Assembly: GCA_963829845.1 (NCBI GenBank) | Contig: CAWHKD010000024.1 | Location: 62,001-126,000, forward strand | Length of the DNA: 64,000 bases | Origin: Gaiellasilicea sp963829845 | GTDB taxonomy: Bacteria > Actinomycetota > Thermoleophilia > Gaiellales > Gaiellaceae | Direction: 5' to 3' | Shown: positions 7,806-17,849 of the stretch, in pieces | Layout of the letters: each line of letters begins with the position of its first letter | How positions within the stretch are numbered: position 1 is the first letter of the stretch | Translations under genes and position numbers: made by a program | Notes under the pieces: model-generated | Databases searched by the model: none | The model's input: the letters and a program-made list of their open reading frames with translations, nothing else | Told to the model about the DNA's origin: nothing

Positions 7806-8621
7806 TCATGCGGGCGGGAAGAGGCGGAGTCCGGTCAAGAGATAGTGGGCGCTGAGGTTTTCGTACGGATGGAAGCGCTGCGCGAAGGATCGGACATCGG
7901 GCACGTCACCATAGAACGCAGCGACCGCCTTCCGCAGTCCCAGGTCGCCTGCCGGCCACGCGTGCGGCCGTGCGAGATGCCGCGCGAGGAACCAGTCGGC
8001 CGTCCATTCGCCGAGGCCGCGGAGCGACACGAGTCGCGCGGTCACCTCCTCGTCCGGCAGCGAGGCGAGTACGTCGAGATCCAGCTCGCTCCGTGCCAGC
8101 CCAATCACGTACTCCGCCTTCCGGCTCGAGAAGCCGACCGCGAAGAGCTCATCCTCGGTCGCCCGAGCGATGCGCTCGCGCAGCGGGAAGGAGTACGCGT
8201 GCTCGTGAGCGACGCCGAAAAGCTCGATGAAGCGGCTCCTGATCGCAGCCGCCGACTGGAGTGAAACCTGCTGCGCCGTGATCGACGTGACGAGCGCCTC
8301 GAACGGGTTCACTTGCAGCGGCGGCCGGAAGCCGGCGAGCGCGCGTGCGAGGCGGGCGATCGTCGGCTCCGCGGCCGCCCACGCGGCGAAGCCGTCGAGG
8401 TCGAACGGGAGACCGAGGAAGTGCTGCACCTGCGACACGATGGATGCGTCGCCGGGCGTGATCTCGACTCCGCCGGCCGTTGCCTCGATCCGCAGCTCGC
8501 GTCCCTCGAAGACGCGGTGGATCCCGCCGTCCCGCCAGACGGTCGCCCGGTCGAGCCCGTAGACGTCGAAGCGCGCGGTCGAGACCTCGAAGTCGTACGG
8601 CTGGGGGAGCGGCACGAGCAC
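7806..8621 (-). CDS. DNA-3-methyladenine glycosylase II-like (AlkA/HhH-GPD)
   Basis: 271 aa. It would excise alkylated bases in base-excision repair. The HhH-GPD core is clear: QVNPFEALVTSITAQQVSL, then the helix-hairpin-helix LVSLRGLGEWTADWFLARHL followed by WPAGDLGLRKA, whose Asp is the catalytic residue. The N-terminal ~90 residues match the AlkA N-terminal beta domain region. There is no Ada domain or methyltransferase next to it. Confidence 0.88.
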   Translation of the reverse strand: MLVPLPQPYDFEVSTARFDVYGLDRATVWRDGGIHRVFEGRELRIEATAGGVEITPGDASIVSQVQHFLGLPFDLDGFAAWAAAEPTIARLARALAGFRPPLQVNPFEALVTSITAQQVSLQSAAAIRSRFIELFGVAHEHAYSFPLRERIARATEDELFAVGFSSRKAEYVIGLARSELDLDVLASLPDEEVTARLVSLRGLGEWTADWFLARHLARPHAWPAGDLGLRKAVAAFYGDVPDVRSFAQRFHPYENLSAHYLLTGLRLFPPA

Positions 8622-8668
8622 GCGGCCATGCTTTCAAGTCGGCCGCAGGCACTGCCGATGAGTCGACG

Positions 8669-9700
8669 ATGCGCCGCCTGGCCGTGATCGCGCTGTGCCT
8701 GCTCGTCCCGCCCTCGACCGCGACGGCGGGCGACCGCTCCTGGGCGGAGCCGCAGATCGAGACCGTCGTCGAGGCAGGCTTCCTGGCCGACTCCCTCGAA
8801 TCCTTCAAGCCGCAGAAGCCCCTGACCCAACGCGCGCTCGGCGCAGCGCTCGAGTCCCTCTCACTCGCCTCGTCGGAGCCCGTCGTCTACCGCTACCCGA
8901 TCGCCGTGCCGGGACGCGCCGTCACGATCCGCGAGCTCGACGCCGCGCTTGTCGGCTTCCTCGGCCTCGGCGACTCCGCGCGCCTCGTCACCGGCGCACT
9001 TCGCGACGTGGGCCTCGCGCCGAAGGCAGGCGTCGGCACCGAGACGGTCGCTCGTCTGCTCGGGCTCCGCGTCAACCACCCCGCCGCGGAGGAGGCGCTC
9101 GAGCTCGGCCTGAACGACGTCGCGACGCGGGCAGAGGCGGCCTACTCGCTTGCGCGCCTGCTCGCCCTGTCGGGCAGGGAGCAGGAGCAGATCAGGGCAG
9201 CGGCTGTCCAGCTCGTCCTCCCCGCGCTGACAGAAACGCAGAAGCGACTGCTACGACGCGCCGTTTCTCTCGTCGGCTCGCCCTATGTCTGGGGCGGCAC
9301 GTCCGAAGCGCAACAGAAGCTCTGGGACGGGAGACAGCGTCCCGGCGGCTTCGATTGCTCCGGCCTCGTGTGGCGGGTGTTCAAGCAGCAGCCGTTCGCC
9401 GGCGCCTCCGCGCTCGCGTCGGTGCTCCGTGGACGCACCACCTTCGCGATGTCGGGCGAGGTGCCGCCGGCCCAGCGGATCAAGAAACTCGAGAACCTGC
9501 AGCCCGGCGACGTGATCTTCCAGGGCCCGAATGGGCCGGAGTCGAAGCCCGCCCAGGTCGACCACGCCGGCATCTACCTGGGTGGCGGCTGGTTCATCCA
9601 CGCGTCCGGAAACGGCACCACCCTCCACCCCCTAGAAGGGTGGTATCGCGACCGATTCGCCTGGGCGCGGCGGCCTCTGCGCGAAGCCGGCCTCGCCTAA
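8669..9700 (+). CDS. secreted NlpC/P60 family peptidoglycan hydrolase
   Basis: 343 aa from the ATG at 8669. MRRLAVIALCLLVPPSTATA is a signal peptide. Residues ~25-190 form a helical region with repeat-like character, perhaps an SLH-type anchor. The C-terminal ~140 residues are NlpC/P60: SLVGSPYVWGGTS, GGFDCSGLVWR (catalytic Cys), VDHAGIYLGGGWFIHASGN (catalytic His plus third residue). It probably cleaves D-Glu-DAP bonds in cell-wall peptides. The frame runs far upstream, but only this start gives a signal peptide. Confidence 0.88.
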   Translation: MRRLAVIALCLLVPPSTATAGDRSWAEPQIETVVEAGFLADSLESFKPQKPLTQRALGAALESLSLASSEPVVYRYPIAVPGRAVTIRELDAALVGFLGLGDSARLVTGALRDVGLAPKAGVGTETVARLLGLRVNHPAAEEALELGLNDVATRAEAAYSLARLLALSGREQEQIRAAAVQLVLPALTETQKRLLRRAVSLVGSPYVWGGTSEAQQKLWDGRQRPGGFDCSGLVWRVFKQQPFAGASALASVLRGRTTFAMSGEVPPAQRIKKLENLQPGDVIFQGPNGPESKPAQVDHAGIYLGGGWFIHASGNGTTLHPLEGWYRDRFAWARRPLREAGLA

Positions 9701-9800
9701 CCGTCAAGTTAGCGCCGGACGACGTCCCGGTATGGATCCGGTCAGCTCTTCGCGATCAGTCTGTGGCCGGGTACCTCGACGAGGGGACGCGTCTCCGTGA

Positions 9801-10703
9801 TCAACCTTTCACCCCGCCGCGCGTCAGCCCACTCACCAGGTAGCGCTGGGCGAGCAGGAACATGATGAGGGCCGGGATCGTAACGAGGACGGCGCCCGCT
9901 GTCAGCCAGCCGTACTGCTGCTCGAACTGGAAGACGTAGGTACGCAGGCCGATCGGCAGCGTGTAGTCGTCGGTCTCGGTCAGGAAGACGTTTGCGAACA
10001 GGACCTCGTTCCAGGCGGTGATGAACGCGTAGAACGACGTCACCGCGATGCCGGGCAGGCTCAGCGGCATGACGATCCGCCAGAACGTTCCGAACGGCGT
10101 CAGGCCGTCGATCAGCCCCGCCTCCTCGAGCGAGATCGGGATCGTGTCGAAGTAGCCCTTCAACATCCAGACGCAGAAGGGGACGGCGACCGTCGCGTAG
10201 GCCAGGATCAGCGCGGCCTTCGTATTCAGCAGGCCGAGGTCGACGACGATCTTGTAGATGGGGACGAGCAGGATCACGCCCGGGAACATCTGCGCGACCA
10301 GGAACGCCGTCAGCGCCGGCGCGGTAGCCGGGAAAGCGATAGCGCGAGAAGGCGTAGCCTGCAGTGGCGGCCAGGAAGACGCCGATCGACGGTCGTGACC
10401 GAGCGCGACCGCGACCGAGTTCGAAGAGCCAGTGGACGAACTCGTAGTCGTTCTGGCTGAGCACGGCCCGGTAGTTCTCGAGCGTCCACGGGTCCGGCAG
10501 GACGTGCAGATCCGACTGCGTCTTGATCTCCTCGTTCGGCTTGAACGAGGAGAGCAGAATCCAGAGCACCGGGAAGATCGCGATCGCCGAAGCCGCGAGC
10601 AGCGGTCAGGTGGAGGGCGAGCGAGGTGAGGGGCTGGCGGCCCTTCTTGTGCCGACGGCGGGGTCGGGCGCCGCCGGCGGCGGCGGCTCTCGGCTACGCC
10701 CAT
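9801..10703 (-). pseudogene. sugar ABC transporter permease, MalG type (multiple frame breaks)
   Basis: Permease segments are scattered over three frames. MGVAESRRRRRRP starts at 10703, RHKKGRQPLTSLALHL and AIFPVLWILLSSFKPNEEI follow, then NSVAVALG, GVFLAATAGYAFSRYRFPG and finally a long intact part, AFLVAQMFPGVILLVPIYKI to YLVSGLTRGGVKG, with the EAA loop SLEEAGLIDGLTPFGTFWRI. At least five shifts are needed, yet total length (~300 aa) and order match a normal MalG/LacG-type permease. Either the sequence is locally poor or the gene is decaying. It overlaps malF by about 10 bp. Confidence 0.75.
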
Positions 10704-11675
10704 AGGTCTCCTCGCCCATCCGCCGGACCGTGCGGCGGTAGAACGACGCGAAAACGAGCAGGATCGAGAGGATCAGCACGCCGTAGGCGGCCGCCGTCCC
10801 GTAGAGCTGGTAGTCGAGGAAGTAGCGGTATGCGTACGTGACGAGGATCTGCGTCGCGTCGGCCGGGCCTCCCTGGGTGATCAGGAAGATCGGGTTGAAC
10901 ATGTTGAACGTCCAGATGATCCCGAGCAGGACCACGGTCGCCGCAACGGGCCGGAGGCCGGGGAGCGTCACGTCCCAGAAGCGTCGCAGGTTCGATGCGC
11001 CGTCGACGGCGGCGGCATCGAGCAGGTCCTTGTCGATCGACTGCAGCCCACCGAGGATCGCGACCATCATGAAGGGGATCCCCAGCCCAGACGTTCACCC
11101 CGATCACGGAAACCTTCGCCCAGGTCGGATCGCCGAGCCAGGCCGGGCCGTCGATCCCGATCGCGCGCAGCACCTGGTCGAAGAAGCCGTTGGGGACGTT
11201 GTAGAGGTAGCGCCACACCAGTGCGCTGATGAACGTCGGCACCGCCCACGGGATGAGCAGGAGCATCCGGTAGACGCCGCGGAACCGCAGCGTGCGGTTC
11301 AGCAGCAGCGCGAGCCCGAGCCCGACCGTGAAGTGGAAGAAGACGTTGGCGAACGTCCAGACCGCCGTGAACTTCATCACGTTCCAGAAGTTCGGGTCGT
11401 CGTCGAGCAGCTTGTAGTTCTCCAGCCCCGATGTACTGGTACGTCGACGGGATGTCCTGGCCGCCGATCGTGTAGCGGTCGGCGTTCGTGAAGGAGAAGG
11501 CGATCCCGCGCGCGAGGGGGTAGAAGACGAGCACCCCCATCACGACGACGACCGGCAGCAGCATCGCGTAGGCGAACCACCAGCGGTCGAAGCCGCGGCG
11601 GAGCCGCCGGAGCAGCGACGGCCCCCGCGGCGCCCTCCTGATTGACGCCGCGGGGACCTGCTCGGTCGAGGCCAT
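10694..11675 (-). CDS. sugar ABC transporter permease, MalF type (two frame breaks)
   Basis: The protein reads in three consecutive frames: MASTEQVPAASIRR through FAYAMLLPVVVVMGVLVFYP and YQYIG; then ENYKLLDDDPNFWNVMKFTA to VSVIGVNVWAG; then PFMMVAILGGLQSIDKDLLD to the end. Both breaks coincide with runs of four C on the plus strand (11426-11429 and 11080-11083), where three would restore the frame. The repaired protein is ~325 aa with six membrane helices and the EAA loop DAAAVDGASNLRRFW. It is the membrane partner of the MalG-type permease, downstream of the binding protein. Confidence 0.8.
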
Positions 11676-11695
11676 CTGTTTCGGCCCCTACCGTC

Positions 11696-12979
11696 CTAGT
11701 TCTTCTTGATCGTGTAGGTGCGGAAGAGCTTCGTCTTCCAGGCTGCCGCTACGGCGTTCATGCCCTGCGCCGGGGTCGACTGGCCGAGCAGCACCTTCTG
11801 CACGTTCGGCGTGAAGTCGGTGTAGATCGCGCCACCCTCCGGGAGCACCGGACGGGCGCGCGCGACGAGCATCTGCTGCAGGAAGGCCGAGATGATCGGA
11901 TTGCTCTTCACTGCGGAGTTCTGGTACGCCGACCTCCGCGTGGGCAGCAGGTTGTTCTTCGAGGCGAAGGTCGCCTGACTGGACGCCTTCGTCAGGAACT
12001 GGATCAGCTTGTACGCCGCCGCCACATTCTTCGACTTCTTCGCGATGACGAAGCTGTGGCCGCCGACCGGCGAGCCCTGGCCGCCGGGCCCCTTCGGGAG
12101 CGGTGCGACGCCGAGGTTCGACTTGTTCGCGAACGCCTTGCCCGAGAGAACATCGGCCGTGGCCCACGGACCGTTCTCGATCATCGCCACGTCGCCGTTC
12201 TTGAACGCGGTCTGGGCGTTGTTGTAGTCGTTGGCGAAGTCCTCGTTCTTGAACGCGCAGCTCGAGTCGAAGAGGCGCTTGTAGGCGGTCATCCCGTTGA
12301 TCGAGTTCTTCGACGCGATCAGGATCTCTTTCTTGAGCGGGTTGACGAGTCCGCCGCCGTAGGCCCAGATCCACGGCTGTACGAAGTACGCGTCACCGCG
12401 GAGGAAGATGCCCTTGCCGTCGCCGAACTTCTTGCAGGCGGCCTCGAGGCTGGCCATCGAGTTCGGCACACCGACGCCCTTGGACTTGAAGAGCGCCTTG
12501 TTGTACAGCAGTGCCGGCGCATCGGTCACCTGCGGGACGGCGTACGACTTGTTCTGCCAGACCCCGTACGCGAAGGCCGACCCGATGAAGTCGTTCCGGT
12601 CGGCCGACGAGATGTTCTTCGTCAGGTCTGCGAGGAACCCGCGGGCTGCGTAGTCGGCAATCCAGGCGATCTCGGCCCGCATCACGTCGGGCGCCTTGCC
12701 ACCCTGCGCGGCCGTGGCGTACTTGGCCTGGGCCTGGTCGAAGGGCACGTAGACCATGTTGACCTTGATCGTCTTGTTGGCCTTCTGGAACGACGCGATG
12801 AGCGACTTGAGTGTCTTCGTCTCCTCGTCGTTCATCGTCTGCCAGAACGTGATCGTCGTCGTCGCCTGCGGCGTCGCACCGGCATCCGTGCGTGCAGCGG
12901 CCGACGGGACGATGAGTACGGCGGCGAACGCTGTCGCCGCAAGCGCGGACAGCAACGCCCGCGATGGAATGGAGCGCAT
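11696..12979 (-). CDS. sugar ABC transporter substrate-binding protein (MalE/family 1)
   Basis: 427 aa from the ATG at 12979, preceded by GGGAGGAGACC. The N-terminus MRSIPSRALLSALAATAFAA ... VPSAAA is a signal peptide without a lipobox Cys. The mature protein has family 1 features: TTITFWQTMNDEETKTLKSL, GKAPDVMRAEIAWIADYAARG, and ENGPWATAD. It would deliver a sugar or oligosaccharide to the MalF/MalG pair. It is the first gene of the transporter operon, next to the divergent lacI-type regulator, and carries a matching operator downstream of its promoter. Confidence 0.9.
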   Translation of the reverse strand: MRSIPSRALLSALAATAFAAVLIVPSAAARTDAGATPQATTTITFWQTMNDEETKTLKSLIASFQKANKTIKVNMVYVPFDQAQAKYATAAQGGKAPDVMRAEIAWIADYAARGFLADLTKNISSADRNDFIGSAFAYGVWQNKSYAVPQVTDAPALLYNKALFKSKGVGVPNSMASLEAACKKFGDGKGIFLRGDAYFVQPWIWAYGGGLVNPLKKEILIASKNSINGMTAYKRLFDSSCAFKNEDFANDYNNAQTAFKNGDVAMIENGPWATADVLSGKAFANKSNLGVAPLPKGPGGQGSPVGGHSFVIAKKSKNVAAAYKLIQFLTKASSQATFASKNNLLPTRRSAYQNSAVKSNPIISAFLQQMLVARARPVLPEGGAIYTDFTPNVQKVLLGQSTPAQGMNAVAAAWKTKLFRTYTIKKN

Positions 12980-13026
12980 CGAGGTCTCCTCCCTCTGAGA
13001 CTGTGCGGCCGATATCGAGCCGCGCT

Positions 13027-13041
13027 TGAAATGCCGTTTCA
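13027..13041. promoter_or_regulatory. LacI-type operator 1 (binding-protein promoter)
   Basis: TGAAA-TGCCG-TTTCA, a 15 bp inverted repeat, lies about 20 bp downstream of the predicted -10 of the substrate-binding-protein promoter. The same arms and the same 5 bp spacing recur at 13139-13153 before the lacI gene. The position fits classical repression by the adjacent LacI-family protein. Inferred from sequence only. Confidence 0.65.
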
Positions 13042-13061
13042 GAAACATGTAACGAAAGGCG

Positions 13062-13090
13062 AACCTAACGCGGGAGCGAAAAGGCGTCAA
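13062..13090 (-). promoter_or_regulatory. predicted promoter of the sugar transporter operon
   Basis: On the minus strand, -35 TTGACG (13090-13085), a 17 bp spacer and -10 TAGGTT (13067-13062) precede the binding-protein ATG at 12979. Operator 1 falls inside the predicted 5' leader. Confidence 0.5.
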
Positions 13091-13137
13091 GGGAGAAGAC
13101 GACGGAGCCGAGAACCGTGGAAACCCGGCTCTGCGAC

Positions 13138-13154
13138 GTGAAATAGTGTTTCAC
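13138..13154. promoter_or_regulatory. LacI-type operator 2 (autoregulatory)
   Basis: GTGAAA-TAGTG-TTTCAC, a 17 bp inverted repeat, ends 2 bp before the lacI-family ATG at 13157. It shares TGAAA-N5-TTTCA with operator 1. This position would let the repressor block its own synthesis. Confidence 0.65.
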
Positions 13155-13156
13155 GA

Positions 13157-14155
13157 ATGGCGAGCCTCAGAGACGTCGCCGAGCGAGCAGGCGTGAGCGT
13201 GGCGACGGCATCGCGTGTCGCGAGCGGGTCGGCCCCCGTGCGGCCGCACACGCGCGAGCTGGTCGAGCGGGCGATGCGCGATCTGCTCTACATCGCCCCC
13301 GGACGCGGCCCGGCGACCGGGGCGATCGGGCTGCTCGTGCCCGAGCTGCAGAACCCCGTCTTCCCCGCCCTCGCCCAGGCGATGGAGGTGAACGCGACGC
13401 GCTACGGCCTCGCCACCATCCTCTGCAACACGGCGGGCTCGCCCAACCGTGAGGCCGACTACGTCCACATGCTCCTCGACCGGCGCGTCGACGGGATGAT
13501 CTTCATCTCCTCCGAGATCACGGATCTCCGCTCCGATCACGGCCACTACGAGCGCCTGCTCGCGGAGGGCGCGAAGCTCGTGTTCGTCAATGGCAGCTCG
13601 CCCGCGCTGCACGTCACGTCGGTCGGCGTGGACGAGCGCGCGGCCGGGCGCCTGGCCGCGGAGCACCTGCTCGCGCTCGGCCACGCGCTCGTCGGCTTCG
13701 TAGCCGGGCCGGAGTTCACGCTGGCGACGCGGGAGAAGCGGGCGGGCTACGAGGCGGCGCTGCTCGAGGCCGGGCTGGAACCGGAGGAGCAGCTCGTCGC
13801 CCATGCCGCGTGCACCGTGGCCGGCGGGCGCGAGGCGGCGCACGGCCTGCTCACCGGCCGTACGCGCCCGACGGGCGTGATCTGCTCCAACGACCTCGTC
13901 GCGATCGGCGTCCTCCAGGAGGCGGTCGCGCTCGGCCTGCGCGTCCCCGAGGAGCTCTCGATCGTCGGGTTCGACGGCATCGCGGCCGCGTGGACGCAGC
14001 CGCACCTGACGACGGTCGAGCAGCCGATCGAGCAGATCGCGGATACCGCGCTCGACGCCCTCCGCGGCCTGATCGAGCAGCCGGACGTCGAGCTGCCGAG
14101 CTTCGTCTTCCGCCCCCGTCTCCGTGTCGGCGGGACGAGCGCGCCGCCACCGTAG
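13157..14155 (+). CDS. LacI-family transcriptional regulator
   Basis: 332 aa. The HTH (ASLRDVAERAGVSVATASRV) is at residues 2-21, the hinge region follows, and a periplasmic-binding-like sensor domain begins at about residue 55 (GAIGLLVPELQNPVFPALAQ ... GVICSNDLVAIGVLQEAVAL ... SIVGFDGIAAAWTQPHLTTV). It is divergent from the sugar transporter genes and flanked by two identical-arm operators, so it very likely represses them and itself, with a sugar as inducer. The hinge segment is slightly shorter than usual (DLLYIAPGRGPATG). It converges with the ATPase gene, 5 bp between stops. Confidence 0.93.
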   Translation: MASLRDVAERAGVSVATASRVASGSAPVRPHTRELVERAMRDLLYIAPGRGPATGAIGLLVPELQNPVFPALAQAMEVNATRYGLATILCNTAGSPNREADYVHMLLDRRVDGMIFISSEITDLRSDHGHYERLLAEGAKLVFVNGSSPALHVTSVGVDERAAGRLAAEHLLALGHALVGFVAGPEFTLATREKRAGYEAALLEAGLEPEEQLVAHAACTVAGGREAAHGLLTGRTRPTGVICSNDLVAIGVLQEAVALGLRVPEELSIVGFDGIAAAWTQPHLTTVEQPIEQIADTALDALRGLIEQPDVELPSFVFRPRLRVGGTSAPPP

Positions 14156-14160
14156 CGTCC

Positions 14161-15348
<1,188 letters not shown>

Positions 15349-15380
15349 ACAACGAGGATAAATGGCGCCGCCCGGTCCGC

Positions 15381-15968
15381 CTAGAGTAGACGGCAAAGAT
15401 CGCCGAGATCCCGAAACGGCTCGTACGGGAATCCCCGGCCGTCGAGGTAGGCGGCGAGCGAGTCCCGCGCGAAGACGCGGTCGGCGGCGAGTGCCGCGCA
15501 ACGGTCCGAGTAGCCGTCCCCGACGTAGGTGTACGGCGCTCCGGCGACGCCGGCGCGCTTGCACGGCTCGCCGCAGCTGCTACAGGCGGCCGCGTCGCGA
15601 AAGTGGACGCGCCAGCCGTCGCGGCGCGCCTCGACCCGGTTCGCGAGCACGTCCAGCTCGATCCCCTCGCGCCGCAGCACCGGCTCGATCAGCTCGTGGA
15701 AGCCGGCCGAAACGATCACGGGCCGGAGCGCAGCGAGCTCGGCGAGCCCCGGCCGCACCTCGACGTTGGCCAGCACCCAGTCGACCACGTCCGCGAGCGG
15801 AGCGTCGACCGCGGCGAACTCGGCCGCGATCTCCTCGTGCAATGTCAGGTCGACGCCGACCCGCGGCTCCAGCTCGGCCAGGATCGCGGGATCGCCGAAG
15901 GCGTGGATCACCTGCACGAGCGAGTCCTCGACGGTGACCGTCCCGTCCCAGTCCACGAAGAGCCGCAA
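15381..15968 (-). CDS. HAD-superfamily phosphatase (MtnX/PSP-like)
   Basis: 195 aa. HAD motif I is at the very start (FVDWDGTVTVEDS, nucleophile Asp plus Asp+2), motif II is VIVSAGFHE, and motif III/IV is TYVGDGYSDRCAA. A Cys pair (CSSCGEPCKRAG) sits in the cap or insert, as in MtnX-like and phosphoserine-phosphatase-like members. The substrate is unknown. It lies between hmgA and the sugar ATPase on the same strand, 18 bp after hmgA. Confidence 0.8.
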   Translation of the reverse strand: MRLFVDWDGTVTVEDSLVQVIHAFGDPAILAELEPRVGVDLTLHEEIAAEFAAVDAPLADVVDWVLANVEVRPGLAELAALRPVIVSAGFHELIEPVLRREGIELDVLANRVEARRDGWRVHFRDAAACSSCGEPCKRAGVAGAPYTYVGDGYSDRCAALAADRVFARDSLAAYLDGRGFPYEPFRDLGDLCRLL

Positions 15969-15986
15969 GCGCTAGATGACCATTTA

Positions 15987-17195
15987 CTACAGGTGCGAGG
16001 TGAGGCCGGCGTCAAGACCGGCTTCCTCGTCGGCCGCGTACCAGGAGAGCGCGTACTTGCCGTCGTCGAAGTCACGTGCGAGCGTCGTCAGCCGGAGCGG
16101 GTTGAACGTGTCGCACATGACGGCCAGCTCACCGGTTTCGTGCAGGCCGATCGACTTCTCGGCGAGCCCGGGCTGGGGTCCGTGCGGCAGTCCGGACGGG
16201 TGCAGCGTCACTGAGCCGACGTCGACGCCCTTGCGCGAGCCGAAGTTGCCGGAGACGTAATAGATCATCTCCTCGCTTTGCAGATTCGAGTGGTGGTACG
16301 GGATCGGGATCGCAAGCGGGTCGAAGTCGAGCTTGCGCGGGCAGAACGAGCAGATGACGAAATTCCGTCCCGCGAACGTCTGATGCGAAGGCGGCGGCTG
16401 GTGGATCCGGCCCGTGATCGGCTCGAAGTCGTGGATCGAGAACGTCCACGGGTAGAGGTAGCCGTCCCAGCCGACCACGTCGAACGGGTGGTAGTCGAGC
16501 ACGTAGGTCTGGTAGCCGTCGCGCACGCGCACCTTGACCGGGAACTCGCCCCGCTCACGGTGCGTGTTCAGCTCCGTCGGCGGGTGGATGTCGCGGTGGT
16601 AGTACGGCGCGCCCTCGATGATCTGGCCGTATTGGTTCCGGTAGCGGCGCGGGATCTCGATCAGCCCCGGCGTCTCGAAGATCAGATAGCGCTGCTCCGC
16701 AGCGTCTTCTGAAACCTCGGGCCGGAAGCGGTAGGTGGTGCCGCGCGGGACGACGACGTAGTCACCGTCCTTGTAGGGCAGCTCGCCGAAGATCGTCTCG
16801 AGCACACCCGAGCCCTCGTGGACGAAGATCACCTCGTCGCCCTCGCCATTGCGGAAGAAGTAGTCCATCTGCTCCGTCGGGCGGCAGAGCGAGATCTCGA
16901 CGTCCGCGTTCCACATCAGAAGCCGCCGCCCCGTCACCTCGTCGCCACCCGGCTCGATCTCCTTCGTGTGCATCATCCGGTGCTGGTGCGTCTCGGGCAC
17001 CCACTCATCGCGCACGATCGGCTCGAAGGGGCCGACCTCCTGCACGCGGCAAGGCGACTGGAGGTGGTAGAGGATCGACTCGTTGCCGGAGAATCCCTCG
17101 AGGCCCATCACTTCCTCGGTCAGGAGGGTTCCGTTGTCGCGGAACTGGATGTGCCGCTTGCGCGGAACGTCGCCAAGTCGCTGGTAGAAGGGCAT
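15987..17195 (-). CDS. hmgA: homogentisate 1,2-dioxygenase
   Basis: 402 aa. It opens the homogentisate ring to maleylacetoacetate using Fe(II) and O2 in tyrosine/phenylalanine catabolism. Recognisable segments are MPFYQRLGDVPRKRHIQFR, MDYFFRNGEGDEVIFVHEGS (cupin), GDYVVVPRGTTYRF, VVGWDGYLYPWTFSIHDFEP and IPYHHSNLQSEEMIYYVSG, which carries metal-binding His/Glu. The upstream enzyme, 4-hydroxyphenylpyruvate dioxygenase, is at 20364-21464 on the same strand; a short FAH-like gene precedes hmgA directly. Confidence 0.95.
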   Translation of the reverse strand: MPFYQRLGDVPRKRHIQFRDNGTLLTEEVMGLEGFSGNESILYHLQSPCRVQEVGPFEPIVRDEWVPETHQHRMMHTKEIEPGGDEVTGRRLLMWNADVEISLCRPTEQMDYFFRNGEGDEVIFVHEGSGVLETIFGELPYKDGDYVVVPRGTTYRFRPEVSEDAAEQRYLIFETPGLIEIPRRYRNQYGQIIEGAPYYHRDIHPPTELNTHRERGEFPVKVRVRDGYQTYVLDYHPFDVVGWDGYLYPWTFSIHDFEPITGRIHQPPPSHQTFAGRNFVICSFCPRKLDFDPLAIPIPYHHSNLQSEEMIYYVSGNFGSRKGVDVGSVTLHPSGLPHGPQPGLAEKSIGLHETGELAVMCDTFNPLRLTTLARDFDDGKYALSWYAADEEAGLDAGLTSHL

Positions 17196-17234
17196 ACGCC
17201 GAGGATACCCCGGGCGCCTCCCCGAGTGGACGCG

Positions 17235-17849
17235 TCAAGCGACGAACGCGGCGAGCTCGCCGAAGCCGTCGAACGGGACGACGAACCCGCCGCTCTCGAT
17301 CCTCTCGTGCAGTTCGACGACTGGTCCGGCGAGGAGGTCGCCCGGCCTCAGGCGGGTGTTCGCGACCGCCAGCGCGCGGGCCGCCGCCCAGTTGAAACCG
17401 TCCTCGTGCGCGGTTTCCACCACCGGACCGAGCAGCAGCGCGAAGTCGCGGTCCTTCGGTGCCGCCAGGTCAGGAGCGCGCCACTCGACGAGACCTGTCC
17501 AGCCTGCGATCGCGCCGTCCGCGCCGATCACCGCGGCGAGGCGCTGTGCTGCGTCGAGCCGTCCGTCCGGACGCGGGATCTCGCTGCCAGGCGAGCGGAC
17601 CGCGGTCGGATTCGCGAACGTGAACGCGCCGGGCTCATCGAAGATCCGGATCGAAGGCGGCTCGAGCACCGGCGCACGCAGCTTCACGTCGGTGAGCGGA
17701 TAGGCGGCGTGCTCCCTGGCGGAGGAGCCGCTGGCGAAGAACGACTGCAGCGTCTGGGCCGCAAGCTGGACGACGATGTCGCCGTCGATCCGGCCGGGCC
17801 AGCCGCGCTGGAGGTCCGAGTCGGCAGGAGTGAACATGCACAGTCTCAT
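17235..17849 (-). CDS. short fumarylacetoacetate-hydrolase-like protein
   Basis: 204 aa, shorter than typical FAH-family proteins (about 280-420 aa). The N-terminus MRLCMFTPADSDLQRGWPGR and the segment DVKLRAPVLEPPSIRIFDEP resemble FAH-family N-termini, and GFNWAAARALAVANTRLRPG resembles a helix of the core. The usual metal-binding ExExxxD set is not obvious. Context (before hmgA, near hpd) fits the last step of tyrosine breakdown, but catalytic competence is doubtful. Start overlaps the CDF stop by 4 bp. Confidence 0.6.
   Translation of the reverse strand: MRLCMFTPADSDLQRGWPGRIDGDIVVQLAAQTLQSFFASGSSAREHAAYPLTDVKLRAPVLEPPSIRIFDEPGAFTFANPTAVRSPGSEIPRPDGRLDAAQRLAAVIGADGAIAGWTGLVEWRAPDLAAPKDRDFALLLGPVVETAHEDGFNWAAARALAVANTRLRPGDLLAGPVVELHERIESGGFVVPFDGFGELAAFVA

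Noticed and set aside
13080..13137. GAGCCG...CGGCTC inverted repeat as a terminator or third operator
   Set aside because: Only 6 bp of pairing with a long loop, no T-run, and no similarity to the TGAAA-N5-TTTCA operators.
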